This document shows positions 1 to 9,288 of a stretch of 49,470 nt of DNA, piece by piece; the stretch's first letter is position 1, and each line of letters opens with the position of its first letter. The position numbers were made by a program, and so were the translations under genes. The stretch is from Pseudomonas sp. 14P_8.1_Bac3 (GTDB lineage: Bacteria > Pseudomonadota > Gammaproteobacteria > Pseudomonadales > Pseudomonadaceae): the NCBI RefSeq assembly GCF_025466085.1, contig NZ_JANLOD010000076.1, positions 1 through 49,470 on the forward strand, written 5' to 3'. Below the pieces are notes generated by a model. The model worked only from the letters and a program-made list of their open reading frames with translations. It had not been told where the DNA came from and did no database searches.

Positions 1-65
1 TCCATTGCACCTTCCTGATAAGAAGCCAGAAGGTGTAAACCTTATTCAGGACGAGACACCAGTCG

Positions 66-94
66 AAAAAAAACCGCCCGAGGGCGGTTTTTTT
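66..94 (-). terminator. Rho-independent terminator of icd (bidirectional)
   Basis: A GC stem (CCGCCC/GGGCGG) with a short loop is flanked by A and T tracts on either side, just past the icd stop codon. On the minus strand the stem is followed by eight T residues, so it ends icd transcription. The opposing A tract lets it work in the other direction too. Confidence 0.85.
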
Positions 95-106
95 GTGCCG
101 ATTCGC

Positions 107-1363
107 TTACATGTGCGAAATCAGCGCATCACCAAAGGCCGAAGAAGACAGCAGCTTAGCGCCGTCCATCAGACGTTCGAAGTCATAGGTCACGGTCTTC
201 GCGGAGATCGCGCCGTTGGTGCCCTTGATGATCAGATCGGCCGCTTCGGTCCAGCCCATGTGACGCAACATCATCTCGGCGGACAGGATCAGCGAGCCCG
301 GGTTGACCTGGTCCTTGCCGGCATACTTCGGCGCGGTGCCGTGGGTCGCTTCGAACATGGCCACGGTGTCGGACAGGTTGGCACCCGGCGCGATACCGAT
401 ACCGCCTACTTCGGCCGCGAGGGCGTCGGAAAGGTAGTCGCCGTTCAGGTTCAGGGTCGCGATCACATCGTATTCGGCCGGGCGCAGCAGGATCTGCTGG
501 AGCATGGCGTCGGCGATGGCATCCTTGACGATGACGTTTTTGCCGGTTTTCGGGTTCTTGAACTGCATCCACGGACCGCCGTCGAGCAGGGTCGCACCGA
601 ACTCTTCAGCCGCCACTTCGTAGGCCCATTCCTTGAAGGCACCTTCGGTGAACTTCATGATGTTGCCTTTGTGCACGATGGTCAGCGAGTCGCGATCGTT
701 GTCGACCACATATTGCAGGGCTTTGCGCGCCAGACGCTTGGTGCCTTCCAGGGATACCGGCTTGACGCCGATACCGCAGTTCTGGTCGAAACGGATCTTG
801 GTGACACCCATTTCTTCTTTAAGGAACTTGATGACCTTGGTCGCCTCTGGCGAACCGGCCTTCCACTCGATACCGGCGTAGATGTCTTCCGAGTTCTCAC
901 GGAAGATCGTCATGTCGACGTCACCGGGCTTCTTGACCGGGCTTGGCACGCCTTCGAACCAGCGCACCGGGCGCAGGCACACATACAGGTCGAGTTGTTG
1001 GCGCAGGGCCACGTTGAGGGAACGGATGCCGCCGCCGACCGGGGTGGTCAGAGGGCCCTTGATGGAAACCACGTAATCCTTGACTGCGTCCAGGGTTTCC
1101 TGAGGCAGCCAGGTGTCCTGATCGTAAACCTGAGTCGCTTTCTCCCCGGCGTAGACTTCCATCCAGGAAATTTTGCGCTCGCCGCCGTAAGCCTTCTTAA
1201 CAGCAGCATCGACAACCTTGATCATGACCGGGCTGATATCAACGCCAATACCATCGCCTTCGATGAAGGGAATGATCGGGTTGTTAGGAACATTGAGAGA
1301 ATGGTCCGCGTTGACGGTGATTTTGTCGCCGACGGCTGGAACCTGAATCTTCTTGTATCCCAT
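107..1363 (-). CDS. icd: Isocitrate dehydrogenase [NADP], homodimeric type
   Basis: Oxidative decarboxylation of isocitrate to 2-oxoglutarate with NADP in the cytoplasmic TCA cycle. The 418-residue protein has the family length. GGGIRSLNVALRQ (110-122) carries Ser115, the equivalent of the serine that AceK phosphorylates in E. coli, and the substrate arginines are R121, R131 and R155. FRENSEDIYAGIEW follows. I chose ATG at 1363 (MGYKKIQ) rather than the more upstream in-frame starts because GGAG lies just before it and it gives the usual length. It is divergent from the monomeric idh, with a terminator directly downstream. Phosphorylation of Ser115 would divert isocitrate to AceA, encoded 10 kb away. 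The identification is firm; regulation by AceK is inferred from the family. Confidence 0.97.
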   Translation of the reverse strand: MGYKKIQVPAVGDKITVNADHSLNVPNNPIIPFIEGDGIGVDISPVMIKVVDAAVKKAYGGERKISWMEVYAGEKATQVYDQDTWLPQETLDAVKDYVVSIKGPLTTPVGGGIRSLNVALRQQLDLYVCLRPVRWFEGVPSPVKKPGDVDMTIFRENSEDIYAGIEWKAGSPEATKVIKFLKEEMGVTKIRFDQNCGIGVKPVSLEGTKRLARKALQYVVDNDRDSLTIVHKGNIMKFTEGAFKEWAYEVAAEEFGATLLDGGPWMQFKNPKTGKNVIVKDAIADAMLQQILLRPAEYDVIATLNLNGDYLSDALAAEVGGIGIAPGANLSDTVAMFEATHGTAPKYAGKDQVNPGSLILSAEMMLRHMGWTEAADLIIKGTNGAISAKTVTYDFERLMDGAKLLSSSAFGDALISHM

Positions 1364-1855
1364 GCTGAACTCCATTGTTTGGATTGAACATCTGGCTTCG
1401 TTCGAGCGTACCCCAGTTAAATCGGCGCGCAAACCCTATGTTCTGCCCATCTGCGGCAAAGCTACGCCGTTGGTGTTCTACAAGCCTGAAAGCAAAGGGA
1501 AAAGCGCCAAACTCAAGCACGGCCGACGACTCTACGCCGCACGCTCCCCTGCGACCTTTAGACCAATGGACGAGAATCGTTGCGTATGAACCATCGGCAG
1601 ATTGCCAGCTACCTATGTATAATGCCGCCGCTGACCACAGAGTCACGCCGGCCGACCTCTCCATGACGAGGCTCAGGACCCGAAAAGCAGGGCTGTTATC
1701 GCAGCCCACCCGCTTGACGCTCGACTGATGCACCCAACATCACCGCGCACAAATCTCGACATTCGGCTCATGGATGACTTTGAACGAACGCGCTTACCCG
1801 GCGCCCCTCGAGTTTCTGCGCACGCTTTAGCAAAGAAGAGAGAGTTAATCCGAAT
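1364..1855. promoter_or_regulatory. Divergent icd/idh intergenic region with candidate promoter
   Basis: This 492-bp stretch lies between the two divergently transcribed isocitrate dehydrogenase genes. Short open frames here overlap each other and resemble no protein I know. A perfect -10 hexamer TATAAT sits at 1618-1623 on the plus strand, but no good -35 stands 16-18 bp upstream. It could drive idh with a leader of about 225 nt. A purine-rich GAGAGAG lies before the idh start. I saw no RNA gene. Confidence 0.4.
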
Positions 1856-4081
1856 ATGCCCACCCGCTCGAAGATCATCTATACCTTCACCGACGAAGCC
1901 CCAGCCCTCGCCACCTATTCACTGTTGCCTATCGTAGAGGCGTTCACCGCCTCGGCTGATATCGCCGTGGAAACCCGCGATATCTCTCTTGCAGGGCGCA
2001 TCCTGGCCAGCTTCCCCGAGCAATTGGGTGACAAAGCCGTAGCCGACCACCTCGCCGAACTGGGCGACCTGGCTGTTACGCCTGAAGCCAACATCATCAA
2101 GCTGCCGAACATCAGTGCTTCGGTTCCGCAGCTGCAGGCCGCGATCAAAGAGCTGCAAGCCCAGGGCTTTGCACTGCCGGACTACCCGGAAACCGTGACC
2201 AGCGACGCCGACAAAGAAGCCAAGGCGCGTTACGACAAGATCAAGGGCAGCGCCGTGAACCCGGTTCTGCGCGAAGGCAACTCTGATCGTCGCGCACCGC
2301 TGTCGGTCAAGAACTACGCGCGCAAGCACCCGCACAAAATGGGCGCCTGGGCCAAGGACTCCAAGTCCCACGTCGCGCACATGAGCACCGGCGATTTCTA
2401 CGGCAGCGAAAAAGCTGCCCTGATCGACGCCGCTGACGCCGTCAAAATCGAACTGATCGCCCAAGACGGCACCACCACCGTCCTGAAAGAAAAGACCACC
2501 GTGCAAGCCGGTGAGATCCTCGATTGCGCGGTCATGAGCAAGAACGCGCTGCGCAGCTTCATCGCTGCCGAGATCGAAGACGCCAAAGCCCAGGGCGTGC
2601 TGCTGTCAGTCCACTTGAAAGCCACCATGATGAAGGTCTCCGACCCGATCATGTTCGGCCAGATCGTTGCCGAGTTCTATAAAGACGCACTGGCCAAGCA
2701 CGCTGACGTGCTGGCGCAGATCGGCTTCAACCTGAACAACGGCATCGGCGACCTGTACGCTCGCATCAAGGCCCTGCCGGCCGAGCAGCAAGCGCAGATC
2801 GAAGCGGACATCCAGGCGGTGTACGCCGTTCGTCCGTCGTTGGCCATGGTCAACTCCGACAAAGGCATCACCAACCTGCATGTGCCGAGCGACGTCATCG
2901 TCGACGCCTCGATGCCAGCCATGATCCGTGACTCCGGCAAGATGTGGGGCACTGACGGCCAACTGCACGACACCAAGGCGGTGATCCCGGATCGCTGCTA
3001 CGCGACTATCTACCAGGCAGTGATCGAAGACTGCAAGGCAAATGGCGCCTTCGATCCGACCACCATGGGCAGCGTGCCAAACGTTGGCCTGATGGCGAAA
3101 AAAGCCGAAGAGTACGGTTCGCACGACAAGACGTTCCAGATCAAGAGCAATGGCGTGGTTCGGGTTTCCGACAGCGCAGGCCGCACGTTGCTGGAGCAGT
3201 CGGTTGAAGCCGGCGACATCTTCCGCATGTGCCAGACCAAAGACGCGCCGATCCAGGACTGGGTCAAACTGGCGGTCAACCGTGCTCGCGCCAGCAGCAC
3301 CCCGGCCATCTTCTGGCTGGACCCGATGCGCGCCCACGACGGCGTGGTGATCGAGAAGGTTCAGGCATACCTGAAGGATCACGACACTGCCGGTCTGGAC
3401 ATCCAGATCATGGCGCCAGTCGAAGCGATGAAGTACACCCTGCAGCGCACCCGCGAGGGCAAGGACACCATCTCGGTGACCGGCAACGTACTGCGCGACT
3501 ACCTGACCGACCTGTTCCCGATCATGGAGCTGGGCACCAGCGCCAAGATGCTGTCGATCGTTCCGCTGATGAATGGCGGCGGCCTGTTCGAAACCGGCGC
3601 CGGCGGTTCGGCACCGAAGCACGTTCAACAGCTGCTGGAAGAAAACTTCCTGCGCTGGGATTCCCTGGGCGAGTTCCTGGCCCTGGCCGCATCCCTTGAG
3701 CACTTGGGCGTGACGTACAACAACCCCAAGGCGCTGGTATTGGCCAAGACCCTGGATCAGGCCACCGGTCAGTTCCTGGACAACAACAAGTCGCCATCGC
3801 GCAAAGTCGGCAACATCGACAACCGCGGCAGCCACTTCTACCTGGCGCTGTACTGGGCCCAGGCCCTGGCCGCCCAGACTGAAGACGCAGCACTGCAAGC
3901 GCAGTTCGGCGAACTGGCCAAAACCCTGACCGAGAACGAAGCAACCATCGTTGCCGAGCTCAATGCCGTTCAGGGCAAGCCAGTGGACATCGGCGGTTAC
4001 TACCACGCCAATGCCGAGCTGATCAGCAAGGCCATGCGCCCGAGCAACACTTTCAACGCCGCGATCGCCGCGCTGGTTTAA
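1856..4081 (+). CDS. idh: Isocitrate dehydrogenase [NADP], monomeric type
   Basis: A second, structurally unrelated NADP-dependent isocitrate dehydrogenase of the monomeric 80-kDa class, here 741 residues. The substrate-binding segment matches the Azotobacter enzyme numbering exactly: S132, N135, R139 and R145 lie in GSAVNPVLREGNSDRR, followed by APLSVKNYARKHPHK. It catalyses the same reaction as Icd but cannot be regulated through the AceK serine. The start is ATG 1856 behind a purine-rich GAGAGAG. It is divergent from icd and is followed by its own terminator. Carrying both enzyme types side by side is normal in Pseudomonas. Confidence 0.97.
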   Translation: MPTRSKIIYTFTDEAPALATYSLLPIVEAFTASADIAVETRDISLAGRILASFPEQLGDKAVADHLAELGDLAVTPEANIIKLPNISASVPQLQAAIKELQAQGFALPDYPETVTSDADKEAKARYDKIKGSAVNPVLREGNSDRRAPLSVKNYARKHPHKMGAWAKDSKSHVAHMSTGDFYGSEKAALIDAADAVKIELIAQDGTTTVLKEKTTVQAGEILDCAVMSKNALRSFIAAEIEDAKAQGVLLSVHLKATMMKVSDPIMFGQIVAEFYKDALAKHADVLAQIGFNLNNGIGDLYARIKALPAEQQAQIEADIQAVYAVRPSLAMVNSDKGITNLHVPSDVIVDASMPAMIRDSGKMWGTDGQLHDTKAVIPDRCYATIYQAVIEDCKANGAFDPTTMGSVPNVGLMAKKAEEYGSHDKTFQIKSNGVVRVSDSAGRTLLEQSVEAGDIFRMCQTKDAPIQDWVKLAVNRARASSTPAIFWLDPMRAHDGVVIEKVQAYLKDHDTAGLDIQIMAPVEAMKYTLQRTREGKDTISVTGNVLRDYLTDLFPIMELGTSAKMLSIVPLMNGGGLFETGAGGSAPKHVQQLLEENFLRWDSLGEFLALAASLEHLGVTYNNPKALVLAKTLDQATGQFLDNNKSPSRKVGNIDNRGSHFYLALYWAQALAAQTEDAALQAQFGELAKTLTENEATIVAELNAVQGKPVDIGGYYHANAELISKAMRPSNTFNAAIAALV

Positions 4082-4100
4082 GGTTGTAAGGATGCAAAGA

Positions 4101-4131
4101 AGCCCCGGCCGAGTGCCGGGGTTTCTGTTTT
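4101..4131 (+). terminator. Terminator of idh
   Basis: A CCCCGGC/GCCGGGG hairpin with a five-base loop is followed by a T-rich run (TTTCTGTTTT), 20 bp past the idh stop codon. Confidence 0.8.
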
Positions 4132-4146
4132 CGGACACCACAAACC

Positions 4147-4238
4147 CTGTGGGAGCTGGCTTGCCAGCGATGGTGGCTTATCATCCACCAATGATGGTGA
4201 CTGACCCACCGCTATCGCTGGCAGGCCAGCTCCTACAG
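4147..4238. repeat. REP/REPIN inverted pair
   Basis: Two inverted arms, CTGTGGGAGCTGGCTTGCCA and a TGGCAGGCCAGCTCCTACAG-like partner, lie about 50 bp apart between idh and the Nudix gene. They match the GTGGGAGC/GCTCC(C/T)AC type of extragenic palindrome seen four more times in the window. These elements are probably mobilised in trans by a RAYT transposase, which is not present here. Confidence 0.75.
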
Positions 4239-4275
4239 TAATAGTGTTTCAACTATTGAGATTTGAGGAAGGTTC

Positions 4276-4722
4276 ATGGACTGGCTACCCCACATCACCG
4301 TCGCCACCATCGTCGAAGACAACGGCCGCTTCCTGATGGTCGAAGAGCTCAAGGGCGGACGAACGGTACTCAACCAGCCCGCCGGGCACCTTGACCCGAA
4401 CGAAACCCTGATCGAAGCAGCCGTGCGCGAAACCCTTGAGGAAACCGGCTGGGACGTGGAAGCCACCGGCGTGGTGGGCATCTATCTCTACACGGCGCCG
4501 AGCAACGGCGTGACCTACCAGCGGGTCTGCTTCACCGCCAAACCACTCCGGCACCATCCCGACTATCAGCTGGACGAAGGCATCGTCGGCGCCAAGTGGC
4601 TGACGCGGGACGAATTACTCCATCAGCGCGACCATTGGCGCAGTGAACTGATCATCCGCTGCATCGATGATTATCTGGACGGCAAACGCTTCGGTCTCGA
4701 ACTGATCCGCCCTTCTCTTTAG
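4276..4722 (+). CDS. nudJ: Nudix hydrolase, NudJ-like
   Basis: A 148-residue hydrolase of nucleoside di/triphosphate-type substrates. The Nudix box is complete: G37, E43 and R51 lead into RETLEETGW (51-59), which binds the catalytic divalent metal. In E. coli the homologue NudJ/YmfB sits next to mnmA and hflD and acts on thiamine-pyrophosphate-like and nucleotide substrates. The same neighbourhood here supports that subfamily. ATG 4276 has GAGGAAGG just upstream. It is probably cotranscribed with mnmA, 59 bp downstream. The exact substrate is not readable from the sequence. Confidence 0.88.
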   Translation: MDWLPHITVATIVEDNGRFLMVEELKGGRTVLNQPAGHLDPNETLIEAAVRETLEETGWDVEATGVVGIYLYTAPSNGVTYQRVCFTAKPLRHHPDYQLDEGIVGAKWLTRDELLHQRDHWRSELIIRCIDDYLDGKRFGLELIRPSL

Positions 4723-4781
4723 CCTTGTGGGCTGCGGCCTGCTAGAATCGCGTCCTTTTTCAAGACACTCATTGAATCCCT

Positions 4782-5915
4782 ATGCGTGATCCAGCCCCTT
4801 CCGACACACAAAAGAAGCGCGTCATTGTCGGCATGTCCGGCGGCGTGGACTCTTCCGTTTCCGCTCTCCTGCTGATCGAGCAGGGTTATGAGGTGGAAGG
4901 CCTGTTCATGAAGAACTGGGAAGAAGACGATGGAACGGAATACTGCACCGCCATGGACGACCTGGCGGACGCCCAGGCCGTGTGCGACAAAATTGGCATC
5001 AAGCTGCACACCGCCAACTTCGCCGCCGAGTACTGGGACAACGTGTTCGAGCACTTCCTGGCCGAATACAAGGCCGGTCGCACGCCGAACCCGGACATCC
5101 TGTGTAACCGCGAGATCAAGTTCAAGGCGTTCCTCGACTACGCCTTGATGCTGGGTGCCGACCTGATTGCCACCGGCCACTACGTGCGCCGCCGTGACAT
5201 CGACGGGCGCACCGAACTGCTCAAGGGCCTGGACCCGAACAAGGACCAGAGCTACTTCCTGCACGCCGTCGGCGGCGAACAGATCGCCAAGACCCTGTTC
5301 CCGGTGGGCGAGCTGGAAAAACCGCAAGTGCGCGCGATTGCCGAAAAACACGACCTGGCGACCGCGAAGAAAAAGGACTCCACCGGCATCTGCTTCATCG
5401 GCGAACGCCGTTTCAGTGACTTCCTCAAGCAATACCTGCCGGCCCAGCCGGGCGAAATCAAGACCACCGAAGGTGAAGTCATCGGCCGCCACCATGGCCT
5501 GATGTATCACACCATCGGCCAGCGCCAGGGCCTGGGCATCGGCGGCCTGAAAGACGCTGGCGACGAGCCATGGTACGTGTTGATCAAGGACCTGGAGCAC
5601 AACGAGCTGATCGTCGGCCAAGGCAATGACCACCCTTACCTGTTCTCCCGCGCCCTGCTCGCTTCGGACATCTATTGGGTCAACCCGATCGACCTGAGCG
5701 AGCCGCGCAAGCTGACCGCCAAGGTTCGTTATCGCCAGAGCGACCAGCCCTGCACACTGGAAAAAACCGCCACCGGCTACCGCGCAACCTTCGATGACCC
5801 GCAGCGCGCGGTCACCCCAGGGCAATCCGTGGTGTTCTACGACGGTGAAATCTGCCTGGGCGGCGGCGTGATTGAAATTGCCGAACCCTGGACCAGCAAA
5901 GGCCAGGCCCAATGA
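4782..5915 (+). CDS. mnmA: tRNA-specific 2-thiouridylase MnmA
   Basis: Inserts sulfur at position 2 of the wobble uridine in tRNA-Lys, -Glu and -Gln, using ATP and persulfide relayed by the Tus proteins. The 377-residue protein has the PP-loop GMSGGVDSS (17-25) and both catalytic cysteines: C108 in PNPDILCNREIKF and C204 in STGICFIGER. A TAGAAT -10-like hexamer at 4743-4748 may give it its own promoter inside the Nudix-mnmA gap. The stop overlaps the hflD start (ATGA), so the two genes are translationally coupled. Confidence 0.97.
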   Translation: MRDPAPSDTQKKRVIVGMSGGVDSSVSALLLIEQGYEVEGLFMKNWEEDDGTEYCTAMDDLADAQAVCDKIGIKLHTANFAAEYWDNVFEHFLAEYKAGRTPNPDILCNREIKFKAFLDYALMLGADLIATGHYVRRRDIDGRTELLKGLDPNKDQSYFLHAVGGEQIAKTLFPVGELEKPQVRAIAEKHDLATAKKKDSTGICFIGERRFSDFLKQYLPAQPGEIKTTEGEVIGRHHGLMYHTIGQRQGLGIGGLKDAGDEPWYVLIKDLEHNELIVGQGNDHPYLFSRALLASDIYWVNPIDLSEPRKLTAKVRYRQSDQPCTLEKTATGYRATFDDPQRAVTPGQSVVFYDGEICLGGGVIEIAEPWTSKGQAQ

Positions 5916-6535
5916 GCCCGACCCAGGAGCAATTGGCGGCGCTCGGCGGCGTGTTCCTCGCCGCCGTGCTGGTGGACAAGATCGCGAAGTCCGGCCAGAC
6001 CAACGAAGCCGGGCTGACGTGCATGCTCGGCAGCCTGCTGATTCGCGACCCCAAGGACACGCTGGAAGTCTACGGTGGCGACGACATCAACCTGCGCGAA
6101 GGCTATCGCGCGCTGATCGGCGCCCTGGAACGCGACCCGAGCACCCTGCAACGCGAACCGCTGCGTTACGCTTTGGCGATGCTGGGGCTGGAGCGTCAGC
6201 TGGCCAAGCGCGGCGACATGCTCGACGTGATTGGCAAGCGTCTGCCGCAGATCCAGTCCCAGGTCGAGCACTTCGGCCCGGCCCACGAAAACGTCATCGC
6301 CGCGTGCGGCGCGCTGTACCAGGATACCTTGAGCACCTTGCGCCAACGGATTCAGGTCCACGGCGACATGCGCAACCTGCAGCAGCCGAGCAATGCCTCG
6401 AAGATACGTGCGTTGCTGCTCGCGGGTATTCGCTCGGCGCGCCTGTGGCGGCAGCTGGGCGGACATCGCTGGCAGCTGGTGATCAGCCGTCGCAAGCTGC
6501 TCAAAGAGCTTTACCCGCTGATGCGCAGCAGCTAA
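5912..6535 (+). CDS. hflD: High frequency lysogenization protein HflD homologue
   Basis: A 207-residue, mostly helical protein of the HflD family, encoded with mnmA as in E. coli, where HflD is membrane-associated and antagonises the lambda CII protein. Its role in Pseudomonas is not established. There are no catalytic motifs and no convincing signal peptide. The start ATG overlaps the mnmA stop by 4 bp, and purB follows after 126 bp. The identification rests on length, context and the N-terminal pattern (EQLAALGGVFLAAVLVDKIA). Confidence 0.88.
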   Translation: MSPTQEQLAALGGVFLAAVLVDKIAKSGQTNEAGLTCMLGSLLIRDPKDTLEVYGGDDINLREGYRALIGALERDPSTLQREPLRYALAMLGLERQLAKRGDMLDVIGKRLPQIQSQVEHFGPAHENVIAACGALYQDTLSTLRQRIQVHGDMRNLQQPSNASKIRALLLAGIRSARLWRQLGGHRWQLVISRRKLLKELYPLMRSS

Positions 6536-6661
6536 ACCGCGCCCGCAACACCCTGTTTGACGTGTAACGCGTAAGACGCTGGTCAGTTGGCGACGGACCG
6601 GCGGATTTTTTCATGTATGATACGCGCCCCATTTCGTTGCCCGACTGTCCGAGAACACCCC

Positions 6662-8032
6662 ATGCAGCTTTCTTCGCTCACTGCGGTTTCCCCTGTTGAC
6701 GGCCGCTACGCCGGCAAAACCCAGGCCCTGCGCCCAATTTTCAGCGAGTACGGCCTGATCCGTGCTCGCGTTCTGGTTGAAGTGCGCTGGCTCCAGCGCC
6801 TGGCCGCTCACCCTGGCATCAGCGAAGTGCCGGCGTTCTCCGCCGAAGCCAACGCGGTGCTGAACACTCTGGCGGAAAACTTCTCGCTGGAGCACGCCGA
6901 GCGCGTCAAAGAGATCGAGCGCACCACCAACCACGACGTCAAAGCCATCGAATACCTGCTCAAAGAGCAAGCGGCCAAGCTGCCGGAACTGGCGGCGGTC
7001 AGCGAATTCATCCACTTTGCCTGCACCAGCGAGGACATCAACAACCTGTCCCACGCCCTGATGCTGCGCGAAGGCCGTGATGATGTGATGCTGCCGCTGA
7101 TGCGCCAGACTGCCGAAGCTATCCGCGAACTGGCCATCCGTTTCGCTGACGTGCCGATGCTGTCGCGCACCCACGGTCAACCGGCCTCGCCGACCACCCT
7201 GGGCAAAGAACTGGCGAACGTGGTGTACCGTCTGGAGCGTCAGATCGCCCAGGTCGCTGCCGTTCCGCTGCTGGGCAAGATCAACGGCGCTGTCGGCAAC
7301 TACAACGCTCACCTGTCGGCCTACCCTGAAATCGACTGGGAAGAGAACGCCCGCGCGTTCATCGAAGGCGAGCTGGGCCTGGGTTTCAACCCGTACACCA
7401 CGCAGATCGAACCGCACGACTACATTGCTGAACTGTTCGACGCGATCGCGCGCTTCAACACCATCCTGATCGACTTCGACCGCGACATCTGGGGCTACAT
7501 CTCCCTGGGTTATTTCAAGCAGCGCACCATCGCTGGCGAAATCGGTTCGTCGACCATGCCGCACAAGGTCAACCCGATCGACTTCGAAAACTCCGAAGGC
7601 AACCTGGGGATCGCCAACGCCCTGTTCCAGCACCTGGCGAGCAAACTGCCGATCTCCCGCTGGCAGCGTGACCTGACCGACTCCACCGTACTGCGCAACC
7701 TCGGTGTCGGCTTCGCCCACAGCGTGATCGCCTACGAAGCCAGCCTCAAAGGCATCAGCAAACTCGAACTCAACGCGCAGAAAATCGCCGCTGACCTGGA
7801 CGCTTGCTGGGAAGTCCTGGCCGAGCCGATCCAGACCGTGATGCGTCGCTACAACATCGAAAACCCGTACGAGAAGCTGAAAGAATTGACCCGTGGCAAG
7901 GGCATCAGCCCTGAAGCGTTGCAAACTTTCATCGACGGCCTGGACATGCCTGCCGCCGCCAAGGCCGAGCTGAAACTGCTCACCCCGGCAAACTACATCG
8001 GCAACGCCGTGGCACAAGCCAAACGCATCTGA
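6662..8032 (+). CDS. purB: Adenylosuccinate lyase
   Basis: Catalyses two beta-eliminations in purine synthesis: SAICAR to AICAR, and adenylosuccinate to AMP. The 456-residue protein begins MQLSSLTAVSPVDGRYAGKT and carries the fumarase/aspartase superfamily signature SSTMPHKVNPIDFEN, with the flexible-loop serines just before it. ATG 6662 is preferred over an in-frame upstream start at 6587, because the extra 25 residues do not look like protein and run through a TATGAT -10-like hexamer (6616-6621). A strong terminator follows the gene. Confidence 0.97.
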   Translation: MQLSSLTAVSPVDGRYAGKTQALRPIFSEYGLIRARVLVEVRWLQRLAAHPGISEVPAFSAEANAVLNTLAENFSLEHAERVKEIERTTNHDVKAIEYLLKEQAAKLPELAAVSEFIHFACTSEDINNLSHALMLREGRDDVMLPLMRQTAEAIRELAIRFADVPMLSRTHGQPASPTTLGKELANVVYRLERQIAQVAAVPLLGKINGAVGNYNAHLSAYPEIDWEENARAFIEGELGLGFNPYTTQIEPHDYIAELFDAIARFNTILIDFDRDIWGYISLGYFKQRTIAGEIGSSTMPHKVNPIDFENSEGNLGIANALFQHLASKLPISRWQRDLTDSTVLRNLGVGFAHSVIAYEASLKGISKLELNAQKIAADLDACWEVLAEPIQTVMRRYNIENPYEKLKELTRGKGISPEALQTFIDGLDMPAAAKAELKLLTPANYIGNAVAQAKRI

Positions 8033-8055
8033 TCGACCGCTGTACCCGTTTGAGA

Positions 8056-8079
8056 CGCCCGGCAGCGCCGGGCGTTTTT
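8056..8079 (+). terminator. Terminator of purB
   Basis: CGCCCGGC and GCCGGGCG pair around an AGC loop and are followed by five T residues, 23 bp after the purB stop. Confidence 0.85.
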
Positions 8080-8118
8080 ATTCCCGTCTGAAAAGTGCTT
8101 TTTTTCAATAGGTTACAC

Positions 8119-9288
8119 ATGAATCCTGACATTCCTCTTCAACTTCTGGGCGGCATCACGGCGCGCGAATTCCTGCGCGACTACTGGCAGAAAAAACCCC
8201 TGCTGATCCGCCAGGCGATTCCTGACTTCGAAAGCCCGATCGACGCCGATGAACTGGCCGGCCTGGCGCTGGAAGAAGAAGTCGAATCGCGCCTGGTGAT
8301 CGAGCACGGCGAGCGTCCTTGGGAATTGCGCCGCGGCCCGTTTGCCGAAGACGAATTCAGCAAGTTGCCGGAACGCGAGTGGACCCTGCTGGTGCAAGCG
8401 GTCGACCAGTTCGTACCAGAAGTCAGCGAGCTGCTGGAGCACTTCCGTTTTCTGCCAAGCTGGCGCGTCGACGACGTGATGATCAGCTTTGCCGCCCCCG
8501 GTGGCAGCGTCGGTCCGCACTTCGATAACTACGACGTGTTCCTGCTGCAGGGTCATGGCAAGCGCAACTGGAAAATCGGCCAGATGTGCAATTCCGAGAG
8601 CCCGCTGCTGCCCCACGCAGACCTGCGTATCCTCACCGATTTCGACGCCACCGATGAGTGGGTCCTGGAACCCGGCGACATGCTCTACCTGCCGCCGCGC
8701 CTGGCCCACTGCGGCGTGGCCGTCGATGACTGCATGACCTATTCGGTGGGTTTCCGTGCGCCGAGCGCCGCTGAAGTGCTGACCCACTTCACCGACTTCC
8801 TCGCCCAGTTCCTGACCGACGAAGAGCGTTATACCGACGCCGATGCCCTGCCTGCGGTCGACCCGCATCAGATCCAGCACGACGCCCTCGATCGCCTGAA
8901 AGGCCTGCTGGCCGAGCACATGAGCGACGAGCGGCTGCTGCTGACCTGGTTCGGCCAGTTCATGACCGAGCCACGCTACCCGGAACTGGTGGTGGGCCCG
9001 GAAGAAATCGAAGAAGACGACCTGCTCGCCAGCCTCGAAGAAGGCGCTGTGCTGATCCGCAACCCGAGCGCGCGCCTGGCCTGGTCGGAAGTCGATGACG
9101 ACCTGTTGCTGTTCGCCAGCGGCCAGAGCCGCTACCTGCCGGGCAAGCTGCGCGAGCTGCTGAAAATGATCTGCGCCGCCGATGCGCTGCACGTCGACAA
9201 CCTCGGCGAATGGCTCAGCGACGAAGACGGTCGCGGCCTGCTGTGTGAACTGATCAAGCAAGGAAGCCTGGGGTTTGCCGATGAATAA
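8119..9288 (+). CDS. roxA: Ribosomal oxygenase RoxA/YcfD family (L16 arginine 3-hydroxylase)
   Basis: A JmjC-type Fe(II)/2-oxoglutarate oxygenase of 389 residues. In E. coli, YcfD hydroxylates an arginine of ribosomal protein L16. The metal triad is visible as H134 and D136 in GPHFDNYDVF and H197 in PRLAHCG, within the cupin core at about 95-215. The C-terminal helical region matches the longer bacterial RoxA architecture. ATG 8119 (MNPDIPLQLL) is chosen over 8095, whose extra residues lie over a T-rich tract belonging to the preceding terminator region. The gene overlaps the downstream acetyltransferase by 8 bp. Confidence 0.92.
   Translation: MNPDIPLQLLGGITAREFLRDYWQKKPLLIRQAIPDFESPIDADELAGLALEEEVESRLVIEHGERPWELRRGPFAEDEFSKLPEREWTLLVQAVDQFVPEVSELLEHFRFLPSWRVDDVMISFAAPGGSVGPHFDNYDVFLLQGHGKRNWKIGQMCNSESPLLPHADLRILTDFDATDEWVLEPGDMLYLPPRLAHCGVAVDDCMTYSVGFRAPSAAEVLTHFTDFLAQFLTDEERYTDADALPAVDPHQIQHDALDRLKGLLAEHMSDERLLLTWFGQFMTEPRYPELVVGPEEIEEDDLLASLEEGAVLIRNPSARLAWSEVDDDLLLFASGQSRYLPGKLRELLKMICAADALHVDNLGEWLSDEDGRGLLCELIKQGSLGFADE

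Noticed and set aside
1..60. Possible end of another gene at the left edge
   Set aside because: No frame shows recognisable protein. In relatives I recall cspD on this side, but nothing in these 60 bases demonstrates it.
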